The notes below the pieces were generated by a model. It was not told the origin of the DNA and made no database searches. It worked only from the letters and a program-made list of their open reading frames with translations. From Bacteroidota bacterium (GTDB lineage: Bacteria > Bacteroidota > Bacteroidia > Bacteroidales > Prolixibacteraceae), in contig JAUYMU010000118.1 in the NCBI GenBank assembly GCA_030698405.1, positions 1-41,624 of the forward strand: a stretch of DNA of 41,624 bases, in the 5' to 3' direction. This document shows positions 17,674-24,796 of the stretch, piece after piece (positions within the stretch are counted from its first letter, which is position 1; each line of letters opens with the position of its first letter). The translations under genes were made by a program, and so were the position numbers.

Positions 17674-17862
17674 AAGGCAGACAGCCTGAATGATATCCAG
17701 GGTATTAATTATCAGCTCGATATTTTATTTTCTTATTCCTTATTTCTTATTCCCCGCCTGCTTCGGGCAGGGATATTTTCTATTTTTTCCTTTTCCTGCC
17801 TGCGGCTGGCAGACGTCCGAAATATGGAAATTGTTTTGTTCGCCGTATTCCGCGGACGGGTT
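17674..17862. repeat. Noncoding repeat unit of about 185 nt, copy 1
   Basis: Begins AAGGCAGACAGCCTG, continues with GATATCCAGG and GTATTAATTATCAGCTCG (17692-17719), a TTATTCCTTATTTCTTATTC tract, GC-rich palindromes (17755-17771 and 17795-17812, CCTGCCTG-type), and ends with a CGTCCG...CGGACGGGTTT palindrome (17814-17858). The same order recurs at 18131-18311. Confidence 0.75.
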
Positions 17863-17880
17863 TCAACTTCTTTTCTTTTG

Positions 17881-17956
17881 CTACTAAGGTGAAATATCAG
17901 AAATAAGGTTTTTTATATTCGACCTTATGAACCTTATTTTTTTGCAACCTTAGTAG
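17881..17956. other. Nested inverted repeat (possible structured RNA or cruciform)
   Basis: Outer arms CTACTAAGGT (17881-17890) and ACCTTAGTAG (17947-17956) are perfect, and inner arms AAATAAGGTT (17901-17910) and AACCTTATTT (17930-17939) are also perfect, giving a 76-nt element that can fold as one long hairpin with two internal loops. No ORF covers it. Confidence 0.65.
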
Positions 17957-18053
17957 AGAAACAGACCTTGAAGAAAACAACCTTATTACCTTATTTTCAT
18001 TCAATAAAACAGACTTTCCCATCTCTCATTTTCAAATTGCCGAATTTCCTTTT

Positions 18054-18099
18054 CGTCCGAAAGATCATTTTTCCGTTGAAAAACATTTCTGCGCGGACG
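18054..18099. repeat. CGTCCG...CGGACG palindrome, partial copy 2 of the noncoding unit
   Basis: CGTCCG (18054-18059) pairs with CGGACG (18094-18099) and an inner TTTTTC/GAAAAA pair is present. It matches 18262-18307 closely and 17814-17858 in its ends. Only this 3' part of the larger unit is present here. Confidence 0.7.
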
Positions 18100-18130
18100 G
18101 GTTTGTCATACATTCTTCAATCCGTCGCCT

Positions 18131-18311
18131 AAAGGCAGACAGCCTGTCCCGATTTTTATCGGGAGCAAAGGATATCCAGAGTATTAATTATCAGCTCGCT
18201 TTTTCATTTTCTCATTCCTTATTTCTTATTCGATATTTTTTCCTTTTTCCTTTTTCCTTTTCGTCCGAAATATGGTTTTTCCGTTGAAAAACATTCCTGC
18301 GCGGACGGGTT
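18131..18311. repeat. Noncoding repeat unit of about 185 nt, copy 3
   Basis: Same order as 17674-17862: AAGGCAGACAGCCTG, GATATCCAGAGTATTAATTA (18171 on), the TTATTCCTTATTTCTTATTC tract, then the CGTCCG...CGGACG palindrome at 18262-18307. It differs by carrying a perfect hairpin TCCCGAT/ATCGGGA at about 18146-18163 in place of the GC-rich palindromes. Confidence 0.75.
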
Positions 18312-18478
18312 TTTGCCTTCTATATTCATTTCTACAAATATTTTGCAACTAAAGGCGCTATTTCACATCATCTCATTTTCACATATTCGCCCTTTAGCCT
18401 CGTCGCCCTGTCGCCAATCCTCCCCCTCGCCCCCTCGCCGGTCTCCGGTCTCCGATCTCCCCTCTCCGGACTTCTTCC

Positions 18479-21433
18479 TCATCTTTTCGCTTTTGTAATC
18501 TTCTCCCCGACTGCAATAATTCCAATTAACAATCCCTCTGCACCCAAAAATTTATGACCCGACCATTCAATTTTCAATTCATCGCCACCAATGGTTTTTA
18601 CACGATTTTCATACCGGTTGGGTAAAACGCCGGTAAGTAAATTATTCAACTCTGCTTCTACTTTTCTACGCGACAATTGGGCGATAAACAATTCGACATA
18701 GCTTTTGCCTATTACATCTTTTCTTTTGCGGCCAAAAAGCTTTTCTGCTTCGGTATTAAATTCAATCACATTTCCCTCGTGCGACAAACCAATAATGACG
18801 CCCGGAACAGCCTGAATGAATGCACGGAGCATCTTTTCATTTTCGAGCAGAGCGTTTTCCAACCGCTTCGATTTTGTAATGTCGATGAAAGTGATTACCA
18901 AACCGTCAATCTTATCTTCTGTGGTTCGGTAAGGCATCATTCGTATATTAAACCAGCGCCCGTCACTTGTAGCAATGGCTTTCTCTTTAAACACCAGGGT
19001 GCGCAGTACTTCCCTGGTATCGTTATACATTTCAGGATAAACCAAATCGGTCACCTGATCGGTGAAGAGCCTTCCGATATCGCTCTCCCTAAGTTTGAAG
19101 ATTTTTGTTGCAGGCAATGTGAACTGACGAATTTTCAGTTCTTTACTGAGAAACAACGTTGCTATTTCTATGCTGTTGAGCAAGTTGCTCATATCGTTGT
19201 TTACCCTTGAAAAATCATCCACTTTACTCTGAAGTTCAGCGTTCACGGTTTGAAGCTCTTCATTCAGGCTTTGCATTTCTTCTTTTGAAGTGGTAAGCTC
19301 TTCGTTGGTCGATTGCAGTTCTTCATTGGTTGACTGCAATTCTTCGTTGGTTGATTTCAGTTCCTCCTGCGAAGTTTGCATTTCTTCCCTGGTACTTTGC
19401 AGTTCTTCGTTTAGGCGTTGCAGGTCAAATTCCAGTTCAGCATTCAGTGCAATTCCTGAAGTCAATGTTTCATTTTGTTTTGAAATTTTCCGGTCGGCAT
19501 TATGCACATCGGCAAAAAACACTAAAATTTTGCCGTTCAATGGCAAAGGTTTTTCTATTTGCTGAACGGTTACATCCGTTAACACTGTTCCATCGTTGGT
19601 ACCAACTTTCACATTGTTCAAAACCACTTTTTCATAATTCTGCATGGCTTTTCTGAAAGCTCCCGGAAGCTCATTCCGCAGCCCTTCGCGTGCCATGGCA
19701 AATAAATTCATGTTGGCTTTACCAGCTGCCGGCTCAAGATATTTCCCGGTACTTCCGGTGATATAAATTATGTCGCCTGCTTCTGTCACCAAAACGCTGG
19801 CTGGTAAAAATTGCTGTAACAACAATTTATCGGTGAGCGTTTGTACATTATCAGCAACTTTTTCCTTTTGTTGAATTTCAATTATCCCGGGTTTAGAGTG
19901 GGCAAATGAGCTTGGGAAACCAAAAAGTTCTTCTGCTTTGGCCGGACCACTGCGCTGGTAAATTCGAAGTTTTGCATCGATGATTGTGAATAAATCTGCC
20001 TGCGAACCATTGGTTTCGGCACTTCCAAGAATTAACAGGCCATCAGGATTAAGACTGTAATGGAAAAGCGCCAATAGTTTCTTCTGTAATTCGGCATCCA
20101 TGTATATCATCAGGTTGCGACACGAGAGGAAATCGAGTTTTGTGAAAGGTGGGTCTTTTATCACATTCTGTGGCGCAAAAATCACCATTTCCCTTATCTC
20201 TGCATTTAGCCGGTAATGGTCTCCGGCCTTGATGAAAAATCGGTTTAGGCGGGTTTGCGATACATCGGTAACAATATTTGCCGGATAAATCCCTTTCCGT
20301 GCTTTATCGATGGCGGTGCTATCAAGATCGGTGGCAAATATTTGCAACGAAAAATTCCTGGTCATGTTTAGCTTCTCCAATGCTTCCTTGAAAACAATTG
20401 CCAGCGAATAAGCTTCTTCACCTGTCGAACATGCTGGTATCCAAGCTCTAAAAACATGTCCATGTGGTAATTTGGTAAATACTGACGGAATTACTTTCTC
20501 CTTCAGTAGTTCCCAAACGGCAGGATCGCGAAAAAAATTGGTAACTCCAATCAGCAACTCTCTAAAAAGTATTTCAACTTCTGTGGGGTTTTCCTGCAGA
20601 TAACGCACATACGATGCTATTTTTAGTATTTGGTGAATACCCATTCGACGTTCGATACGGCGGTATAAGGTAGTTTTTTTGTAAAGCGAAAAGTCGTGTC
20701 CTGACTGGGCGCGAAGAAGGATAATAATTTTTTCGAGCGAGCTGGTATCTTTCTCCAGACTTTGCGGAGTTTTTGGAGTAACCAGATATGGATGCTTTAT
20801 GATCGAAATTAATTTTTCCGGCAACTCGTTTGCAGGAGCCACAACATCAGCTATTACTGCTTCGATGGCTGCCCGCGGCATACTGTCGAATTTGGCAGCG
20901 ACCGGATCCTGAACCAGCACAATCCCAGCCTGTTCTTTGATGGCTCTCAGCCCTGAACTTCCATCAGACCCCATACCCGAAAGGATTATTCCTATACTCT
21001 GTTCCAGCCTGTCGTCGGCAAGGGAATGAAAAAAGAAATCGATTGGGAGTCTCAACCCGCGTGTTTCAATTGGCTCGAACAAATGCAGCGAACCGTTCAG
21101 AATCGACATACTCTTGTTTGGTGGTATCACATACACACAGTTTGGTCTAACTTTCAACCGGTCGGTTACCGTAAAAACCTGCATTTGGGTGAACCTCTGA
21201 AGCAGTTCGCACATAATGCCTTTGTGGGTTGGGTCGAGGTGCTGGATCACCACAAAAGCCATCCCGCAGTCAGAAGGCATATTGGAGAAAAATTGTTCCA
21301 GCGCCTCCAGTCCTCCGGCTGATGCACCAATGCCTACGATGGGAAATTGATCTTTTTTTATATGAATGGAAATCTGGTCTGATGAATCTGGCGACTCCTG
21401 ACTATCGTGTGGAAAGCTGGCTTTTAGTTTCAT
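18479..21433 (-). CDS. CheB-CheR fusion protein with coiled coil and PAS domains
   Basis: 984 residues from ATG 21433; an in-frame TTG at 21511 would add 26 residues. Order: CheB methylesterase domain (about 30-215) with Ser in GIGASAGG, His in VIQHLDP and Asp in GMGSDGSSG; CheR methyltransferase (about 235-490) with SAM-binding ACSTGEEAYS, FATDLD and DFLSCRNLMIYM; a heptad-rich coiled coil (about 620-700) built on STNEELQ repeats; then two PAS domains ending GEKITKAKR. The usual C-terminal histidine kinase of such chemotaxis-like sensors is absent and there is no receiver domain. No methyl-accepting receptor or flagellar gene is nearby, so it probably serves a non-chemotaxis signalling pathway with the adjacent kinases. 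Confidence 0.9.
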   Translation of the reverse strand: MKLKASFPHDSQESPDSSDQISIHIKKDQFPIVGIGASAGGLEALEQFFSNMPSDCGMAFVVIQHLDPTHKGIMCELLQRFTQMQVFTVTDRLKVRPNCVYVIPPNKSMSILNGSLHLFEPIETRGLRLPIDFFFHSLADDRLEQSIGIILSGMGSDGSSGLRAIKEQAGIVLVQDPVAAKFDSMPRAAIEAVIADVVAPANELPEKLISIIKHPYLVTPKTPQSLEKDTSSLEKIIILLRAQSGHDFSLYKKTTLYRRIERRMGIHQILKIASYVRYLQENPTEVEILFRELLIGVTNFFRDPAVWELLKEKVIPSVFTKLPHGHVFRAWIPACSTGEEAYSLAIVFKEALEKLNMTRNFSLQIFATDLDSTAIDKARKGIYPANIVTDVSQTRLNRFFIKAGDHYRLNAEIREMVIFAPQNVIKDPPFTKLDFLSCRNLMIYMDAELQKKLLALFHYSLNPDGLLILGSAETNGSQADLFTIIDAKLRIYQRSGPAKAEELFGFPSSFAHSKPGIIEIQQKEKVADNVQTLTDKLLLQQFLPASVLVTEAGDIIYITGSTGKYLEPAAGKANMNLFAMAREGLRNELPGAFRKAMQNYEKVVLNNVKVGTNDGTVLTDVTVQQIEKPLPLNGKILVFFADVHNADRKISKQNETLTSGIALNAELEFDLQRLNEELQSTREEMQTSQEELKSTNEELQSTNEELQSTNEELTTSKEEMQSLNEELQTVNAELQSKVDDFSRVNNDMSNLLNSIEIATLFLSKELKIRQFTLPATKIFKLRESDIGRLFTDQVTDLVYPEMYNDTREVLRTLVFKEKAIATSDGRWFNIRMMPYRTTEDKIDGLVITFIDITKSKRLENALLENEKMLRAFIQAVPGVIIGLSHEGNVIEFNTEAEKLFGRKRKDVIGKSYVELFIAQLSRRKVEAELNNLLTGVLPNRYENRVKTIGGDELKIEWSGHKFLGAEGLLIGIIAVGEKITKAKR
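19235..19425 (-). repeat. 21-nt coding repeat for coiled-coil heptads
   Basis: Successive ELKSTNEELQSTNEELQS-type heptads are coded by imperfect 21-nt direct repeats (plus strand ttcttcattggttgactgcaa and variants). They form the coiled coil of the CheB-CheR protein, a common feature of this family. Confidence 0.75.
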
Positions 21434-21524
21434 ATTGCATGCTTGTATTGGTTCTCTGCCGGAAAAAATAATTTGGTGGCAGAAATGCTTCAACTCAATA
21501 ATATCGTGCAATATACGGAAATTT

Positions 21525-22400
21525 CTATTTCCTGATCCTGAGAGAAATTACATTGGGAATTTTCCTGAAATGATCGTTGTCATCGTTGTCACAGGTGTTT
21601 GAAACGTAGCTGCCAAACTTGGCAATTACCGTGTCGCCGGTATTCACATACAGACTCGTTTCGGGACCACCTTCAAGATAAACCGTTGTGCGGATATCCA
21701 AAGGCATACCCAGTAAGAAACTTATCATATCGCGGTGAGTATAAGGCGATCGGGTAAAAATAATGTACAAATTGCCTGAAACATCTGTGGCGATTATTAT
21801 CATGCTGCACGATTGGTTCGGTCTTTTCGTAAAAGCCATTGCTTCTCCTGAACAGCTAATCATGCGCATTCCCTGGCACAAGGAATGGTATTGTGTTTTT
21901 ACCTTTTCCCAACTCTGACAGGTAATATCAATGATTTCGAATGGCAGTTTTGCAGGATCTTTCGGATGCATGGCCATCATCGCATTGTAATAGGAGGCCT
22001 TCACCGGATTATTGAAATGGTCGCGACTCTTCAGGAAACCTTTGTTGGATTGCGTTTTATTGTAGTTGTACATTCCGGCGTTGATGATGATATTCATGCT
22101 GAACTCCTTTGCCCAATCGGGAGCGGTTCGCGGATGTTTGCCATGTTCTGATGCAGTCAGGAATTCGAACTCAAATTTGCGGGCATCTATTTTCAGTATT
22201 GTCAGTTTCGAATCGTTGACCACCGATTTCAGCGGGGCATCCAGTTCTGCAAGCTGCAAGCCGTCCATCAGGTTGGTCCATTTTATTTCATCAATCCATT
22301 TATTCTGGGCTTTTGCGCCAAAACTTATCAGAAAAAACAGAAGGAACAAAGAAATATTGAATCTTCCTGAACAGTATTTGGAAAGAATTATTTTACACAT
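21525..22400 (-). CDS. Secreted phosphodiester glycosidase-like protein (NAGPA domain)
   Basis: 291 residues from ATG 22400. Its first bases ATGTGTAA contain the stop of the upstream gene, an 8-nt overlap that favours this start over ATG 22421. A signal peptide is present (hydrophobic LFLLFFLISF, then GAKAQ). The mature part shows NAGPA-domain features: INAGMYN near the middle, IIIATDVSGNLYIIFT and, near the C-terminus, VYLEGGPETSLYV. Family members cleave GlcNAc-1-phosphodiesters or related exopolysaccharide links; the substrate here is unknown. Coupling with the lysozyme-like gene suggests a periplasmic cell-wall or glycan pathway. Confidence 0.82.
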   Translation of the reverse strand: MCKIILSKYCSGRFNISLFLLFFLISFGAKAQNKWIDEIKWTNLMDGLQLAELDAPLKSVVNDSKLTILKIDARKFEFEFLTASEHGKHPRTAPDWAKEFSMNIIINAGMYNYNKTQSNKGFLKSRDHFNNPVKASYYNAMMAMHPKDPAKLPFEIIDITCQSWEKVKTQYHSLCQGMRMISCSGEAMAFTKRPNQSCSMIIIATDVSGNLYIIFTRSPYTHRDMISFLLGMPLDIRTTVYLEGGPETSLYVNTGDTVIAKFGSYVSNTCDNDDNDHFRKIPNVISLRIRK

Positions 22401-23511
22401 CCGTAAAATCGAATTTTGCATTTTTAAAGGGGAAAAGTTCGTACAATTCTCCTGAATAATAGAATTCGTAAGCTACCGCACCAAAAGAATACCGTTTTCC
22501 TTTGATGTCAATTCCTGAACCGCCAACCACCGGATTTTCTTTTGGAACCGAAACTTCATAGCCAATGTTGTACAAAGTTGCCAGAATTTCGGGCCGGTCG
22601 TCAATCGGATAACCTGATTTTTCCCATTGCATCTTTATCTGCTTCACGTTGAGCGCTGCATACAGGTATGAATAATAGTGGTTTTTATAGGATGTCAGCC
22701 GGTTAAAACGTTCCTGATCGATGTTTTTGGTTTGGAAGTCGAGCAGGTGTTCGTATTTTTCGCCCAGATAAAAAACCGATGTGCTGTCGTACAGGTTTTT
22801 TTCGATCGTTTGTGCAGTTGGAACTTTGATACCGGTCACTCCCAGTGAAAAAGTGGTTTCAACCGAAAGAATTTTCAATGGCCCAATCCATTTTTTATAC
22901 GCTTCCCGGCTCGAATTGAACAGGCGGATTTGTTCGCCAACCAGCACTGCCACTATCAACCGCGGCTCAACGCCTGTAACAAGTGCAGCTGAATCAATAA
23001 GCTTTTTGTCTTTGGCAACGGCAAGTTTAAAATCCTGCCATTCTTTGATATTCATCCATTCGAAAACACTTCCCGTGCTTACCTGCATTTTCTTCGGATT
23101 GCCACTTTCTTCAAAACTACCCACTTCAGTATGATATGCCACATTGTTTTGAAGATACAGGTTTACCGCCTGAATCATTCGTTGGGCTTCCTTCAGGTTA
23201 CGGCTTTTAAAATAAGCATTCTGGATATAAAAAGCATTGGCCGGATAATACCTGCTCAATACCGAAAGGTTGTGCAACAAGCGCGCTTCATTATAGTTGA
23301 TCGTTTCCGAACTGTCATCAGATGATTGTCCGTATTTGTCTTTTATTTCCTGAAAATACCGATCGTTGAGGTCAACAACACCCGGATCATTGGTCAGGTG
23401 AAATTTTACTGCAAAAAATGCCAGTGTAAGAACCAAGCCAATCAACGCGAAAACACCTGCAATCCCATAACCTAAGTGCTTCAAAATCTTAACAAAAGCC
23501 CTGTCATCCAT
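22393..23511 (-). CDS. Membrane-anchored lysozyme-like (putative transglycosylase) protein
   Basis: 372 residues from ATG 23511. The in-frame TTG at 23544 is rejected because it lies inside the TACATTTG promoter element (23542-23549); an AGGAGG ribosome-binding sequence lies between them. One N-terminal membrane segment (about residues 16-38, GIAGVFALIGLVLTLAFFAV) anchors a mainly helical periplasmic domain. GVEPRLIVAVLVGEQIRLF with Glu193, then FSLGVTGIKVPTA, resembles the catalytic-Glu and substrate-loop region of lysozyme-like lytic transglycosylases, though similarity is weak and I give this as a tentative fold call. It is the first gene of a pair with the NAGPA protein. Confidence 0.6.
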   Translation of the reverse strand: MDDRAFVKILKHLGYGIAGVFALIGLVLTLAFFAVKFHLTNDPGVVDLNDRYFQEIKDKYGQSSDDSSETINYNEARLLHNLSVLSRYYPANAFYIQNAYFKSRNLKEAQRMIQAVNLYLQNNVAYHTEVGSFEESGNPKKMQVSTGSVFEWMNIKEWQDFKLAVAKDKKLIDSAALVTGVEPRLIVAVLVGEQIRLFNSSREAYKKWIGPLKILSVETTFSLGVTGIKVPTAQTIEKNLYDSTSVFYLGEKYEHLLDFQTKNIDQERFNRLTSYKNHYYSYLYAALNVKQIKMQWEKSGYPIDDRPEILATLYNIGYEVSVPKENPVVGGSGIDIKGKRYSFGAVAYEFYYSGELYELFPFKNAKFDFTDV

Positions 23512-23523
23512 TTCTAAATACGT

Positions 23524-23549
23524 CCTCCTTTTTAGTTGCAGCAAATGTA
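23524..23549 (-). promoter_or_regulatory. -7 element and Shine-Dalgarno deciding the start of the lysozyme-like gene
   Basis: On the minus strand TACATTTG (23549-23542) matches TAnnTTTG and is followed by AGGAGG (23529-23524), 12 nt before the ATG at 23511. The promoter element overlaps the TTG at 23544, so that codon cannot start translation of this transcript. Confidence 0.6.
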
Positions 23550-23676
23550 TTAAAAGGTGTTATTAAATGTTAAAAGCAGGATGTAATTTGCTGGAAATGC
23601 CAGAATAAATAATGAAAAAGTTACTTTTGTTACCCGTTCAAATTTTTGAGCTAGTTTATCAACCCAAATTTTGAAA

Positions 23677-24630
23677 ATGACTATACGAACTATAACCCTA
23701 ATTACCAGCCTGTTATTTGCAATAAGCACCCATTCACAGCCAGCTCTTCCTGAAACTCTGCAAAACGATATTGAATTTTGTGAAACGGATTCAATTCACA
23801 ACACAGAGGAAGAATTATCATCCGACTCACTTCTGTCAAACGATGAAACTTTTTATCACAACATTTGGAACAGTACCCAAATCAGGTATCCTTTAACCAC
23901 CCTCCCACCAAAAGATGAATTGGTCACCATCAGATTAACCGAAGCTTACGACAAACCCTTTGTAATACCAGTAATCGGCCCTGTGATTTCGAAATTTGGA
24001 CACCGTGGACGAAGGATGCATACCGGAACTGATATCAGATTAAATGCTGGTGACACGGTGCGTTGTGCTTTCGATGGAAAAGTCAGGCTGGCAAAACGTT
24101 TCAGCGGATACGGCAACCTTGTACTGGTAAGGCACAGCAATGGCCTCGAAACCATTTATGCACATTTGCAATCAATTAGTGTAAACATAAACGACACCAT
24201 CAAAGCCGGCGATGTAATTGGCCTGGGCGGACGAACCGGCAGGGCTACCTGCAACCACCTTCATTTTGAAACCCGTTTGTTTGGCGAACCGTTTGACTCG
24301 AACAAATACATCGATTTTAAATTGTGTGCATTGCGCAGCAACCATGTTTATTACAAAAACAAACAGTTCGAAATCGATCCTCAGAACTTCAATAAAAAAG
24401 AGCCAATTGAAACCAAAATGATCGTTGCTGCAAATCAGAACATTCCTGCTATTGAAGCCAAGGTTACGACCAGCACAAATACAAAAGCCTCAAAACATGT
24501 AATCAGAAAGGGAGATAGCCTGTCGGTCATTGCCCGCAAATACAACACATCGGTTAAGAATCTTTGTGCGGTAAACAACATTACTGCACAAAAAACACTG
24601 AAAGTTGGTTCTGTTCTGAGGTTGAATTAG
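23677..24630 (+). CDS. M23 metallopeptidase with C-terminal LysM domain
   Basis: 317 residues from ATG 23677 (a TTG two codons earlier is not favoured). N-terminal signal peptide (LITSLLFAISTHSQ). The M23 peptidase domain (about 88-205) carries the zinc ligands in MHTGTD (His115, Asp119) and in NHLHFETR, preceded by VISKFGHRGRR. A LysM domain at the C-terminus (about 272-317; HVIRKGDSLSVIARKYNTS) binds peptidoglycan. LysM at the C-terminus, rather than N-terminal, is common in Bacteroidota members. The likely role is peptidoglycan remodelling (DD-endopeptidase) or regulation of amidases; all three zinc-ligand motifs seem intact. It is divergent from the lysozyme-like gene and convergent with the MG2 genes. 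Confidence 0.9.
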   Translation: MTIRTITLITSLLFAISTHSQPALPETLQNDIEFCETDSIHNTEEELSSDSLLSNDETFYHNIWNSTQIRYPLTTLPPKDELVTIRLTEAYDKPFVIPVIGPVISKFGHRGRRMHTGTDIRLNAGDTVRCAFDGKVRLAKRFSGYGNLVLVRHSNGLETIYAHLQSISVNINDTIKAGDVIGLGGRTGRATCNHLHFETRLFGEPFDSNKYIDFKLCALRSNHVYYKNKQFEIDPQNFNKKEPIETKMIVAANQNIPAIEAKVTTSTNTKASKHVIRKGDSLSVIARKYNTSVKNLCAVNNITAQKTLKVGSVLRLN

Positions 24631-24670
24631 TGCGGGAAATATTTTGTTGGATATCAGTAATATTACCTAA

Positions 24671-24757
24671 TGTCATAAAAGTCATTCAATTGTCATTTGG
24701 TAGTCATTAAGTTGTCTGTAAATTACAACTGAATGACAATAAATGACCATAATTGAC
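24671..24757. promoter_or_regulatory. Phased GTCAT repeats with a hairpin between convergent genes
   Basis: GTCAT occurs at 24672, 24681, 24692 and 24703 (steps of 9, 11 and 11), then in inverted form AATGAC at 24732 and 24742, with TGAC at 24754. Arms TCATTAAGTTGT (24704-24715) and ACAACTGAATGA (24725-24736) pair over 12 positions with one mismatch. It may be a bidirectional terminator for the convergent genes, or a multi-site protein-binding element. Confidence 0.5.
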
Positions 24758-24796
24758 TGACACAAAATGCTAAATAGAAGTAAATGGTCAATCATA

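Larger units (their letters stand above)
17663..18478. other. Large intergenic region without genes
   Basis: About 0.8 kb between HK3 and the CheB-CheR gene. It holds two full copies and one partial copy of a noncoding unit, a nested inverted repeat (17881-17956), several GC-rich palindromes and, at 18380-18480, a pyrimidine-rich low-complexity stretch (cgccccctcgcc-type). No plausible ORF was found on either strand, and the small ones present lack coding character. Confidence 0.7.

Noticed and set aside
17814-18307. CRISPR-like array of CGTCCG palindromes
   Set aside because: Only three copies, spaced roughly 200 nt apart with diverging interiors, and no cas genes nearby.
23512-23544. TTG start for the lysozyme-like gene
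   Set aside because: The TTG lies inside the TACATTTG promoter element and an AGGAGG precedes the ATG at 23511 instead.
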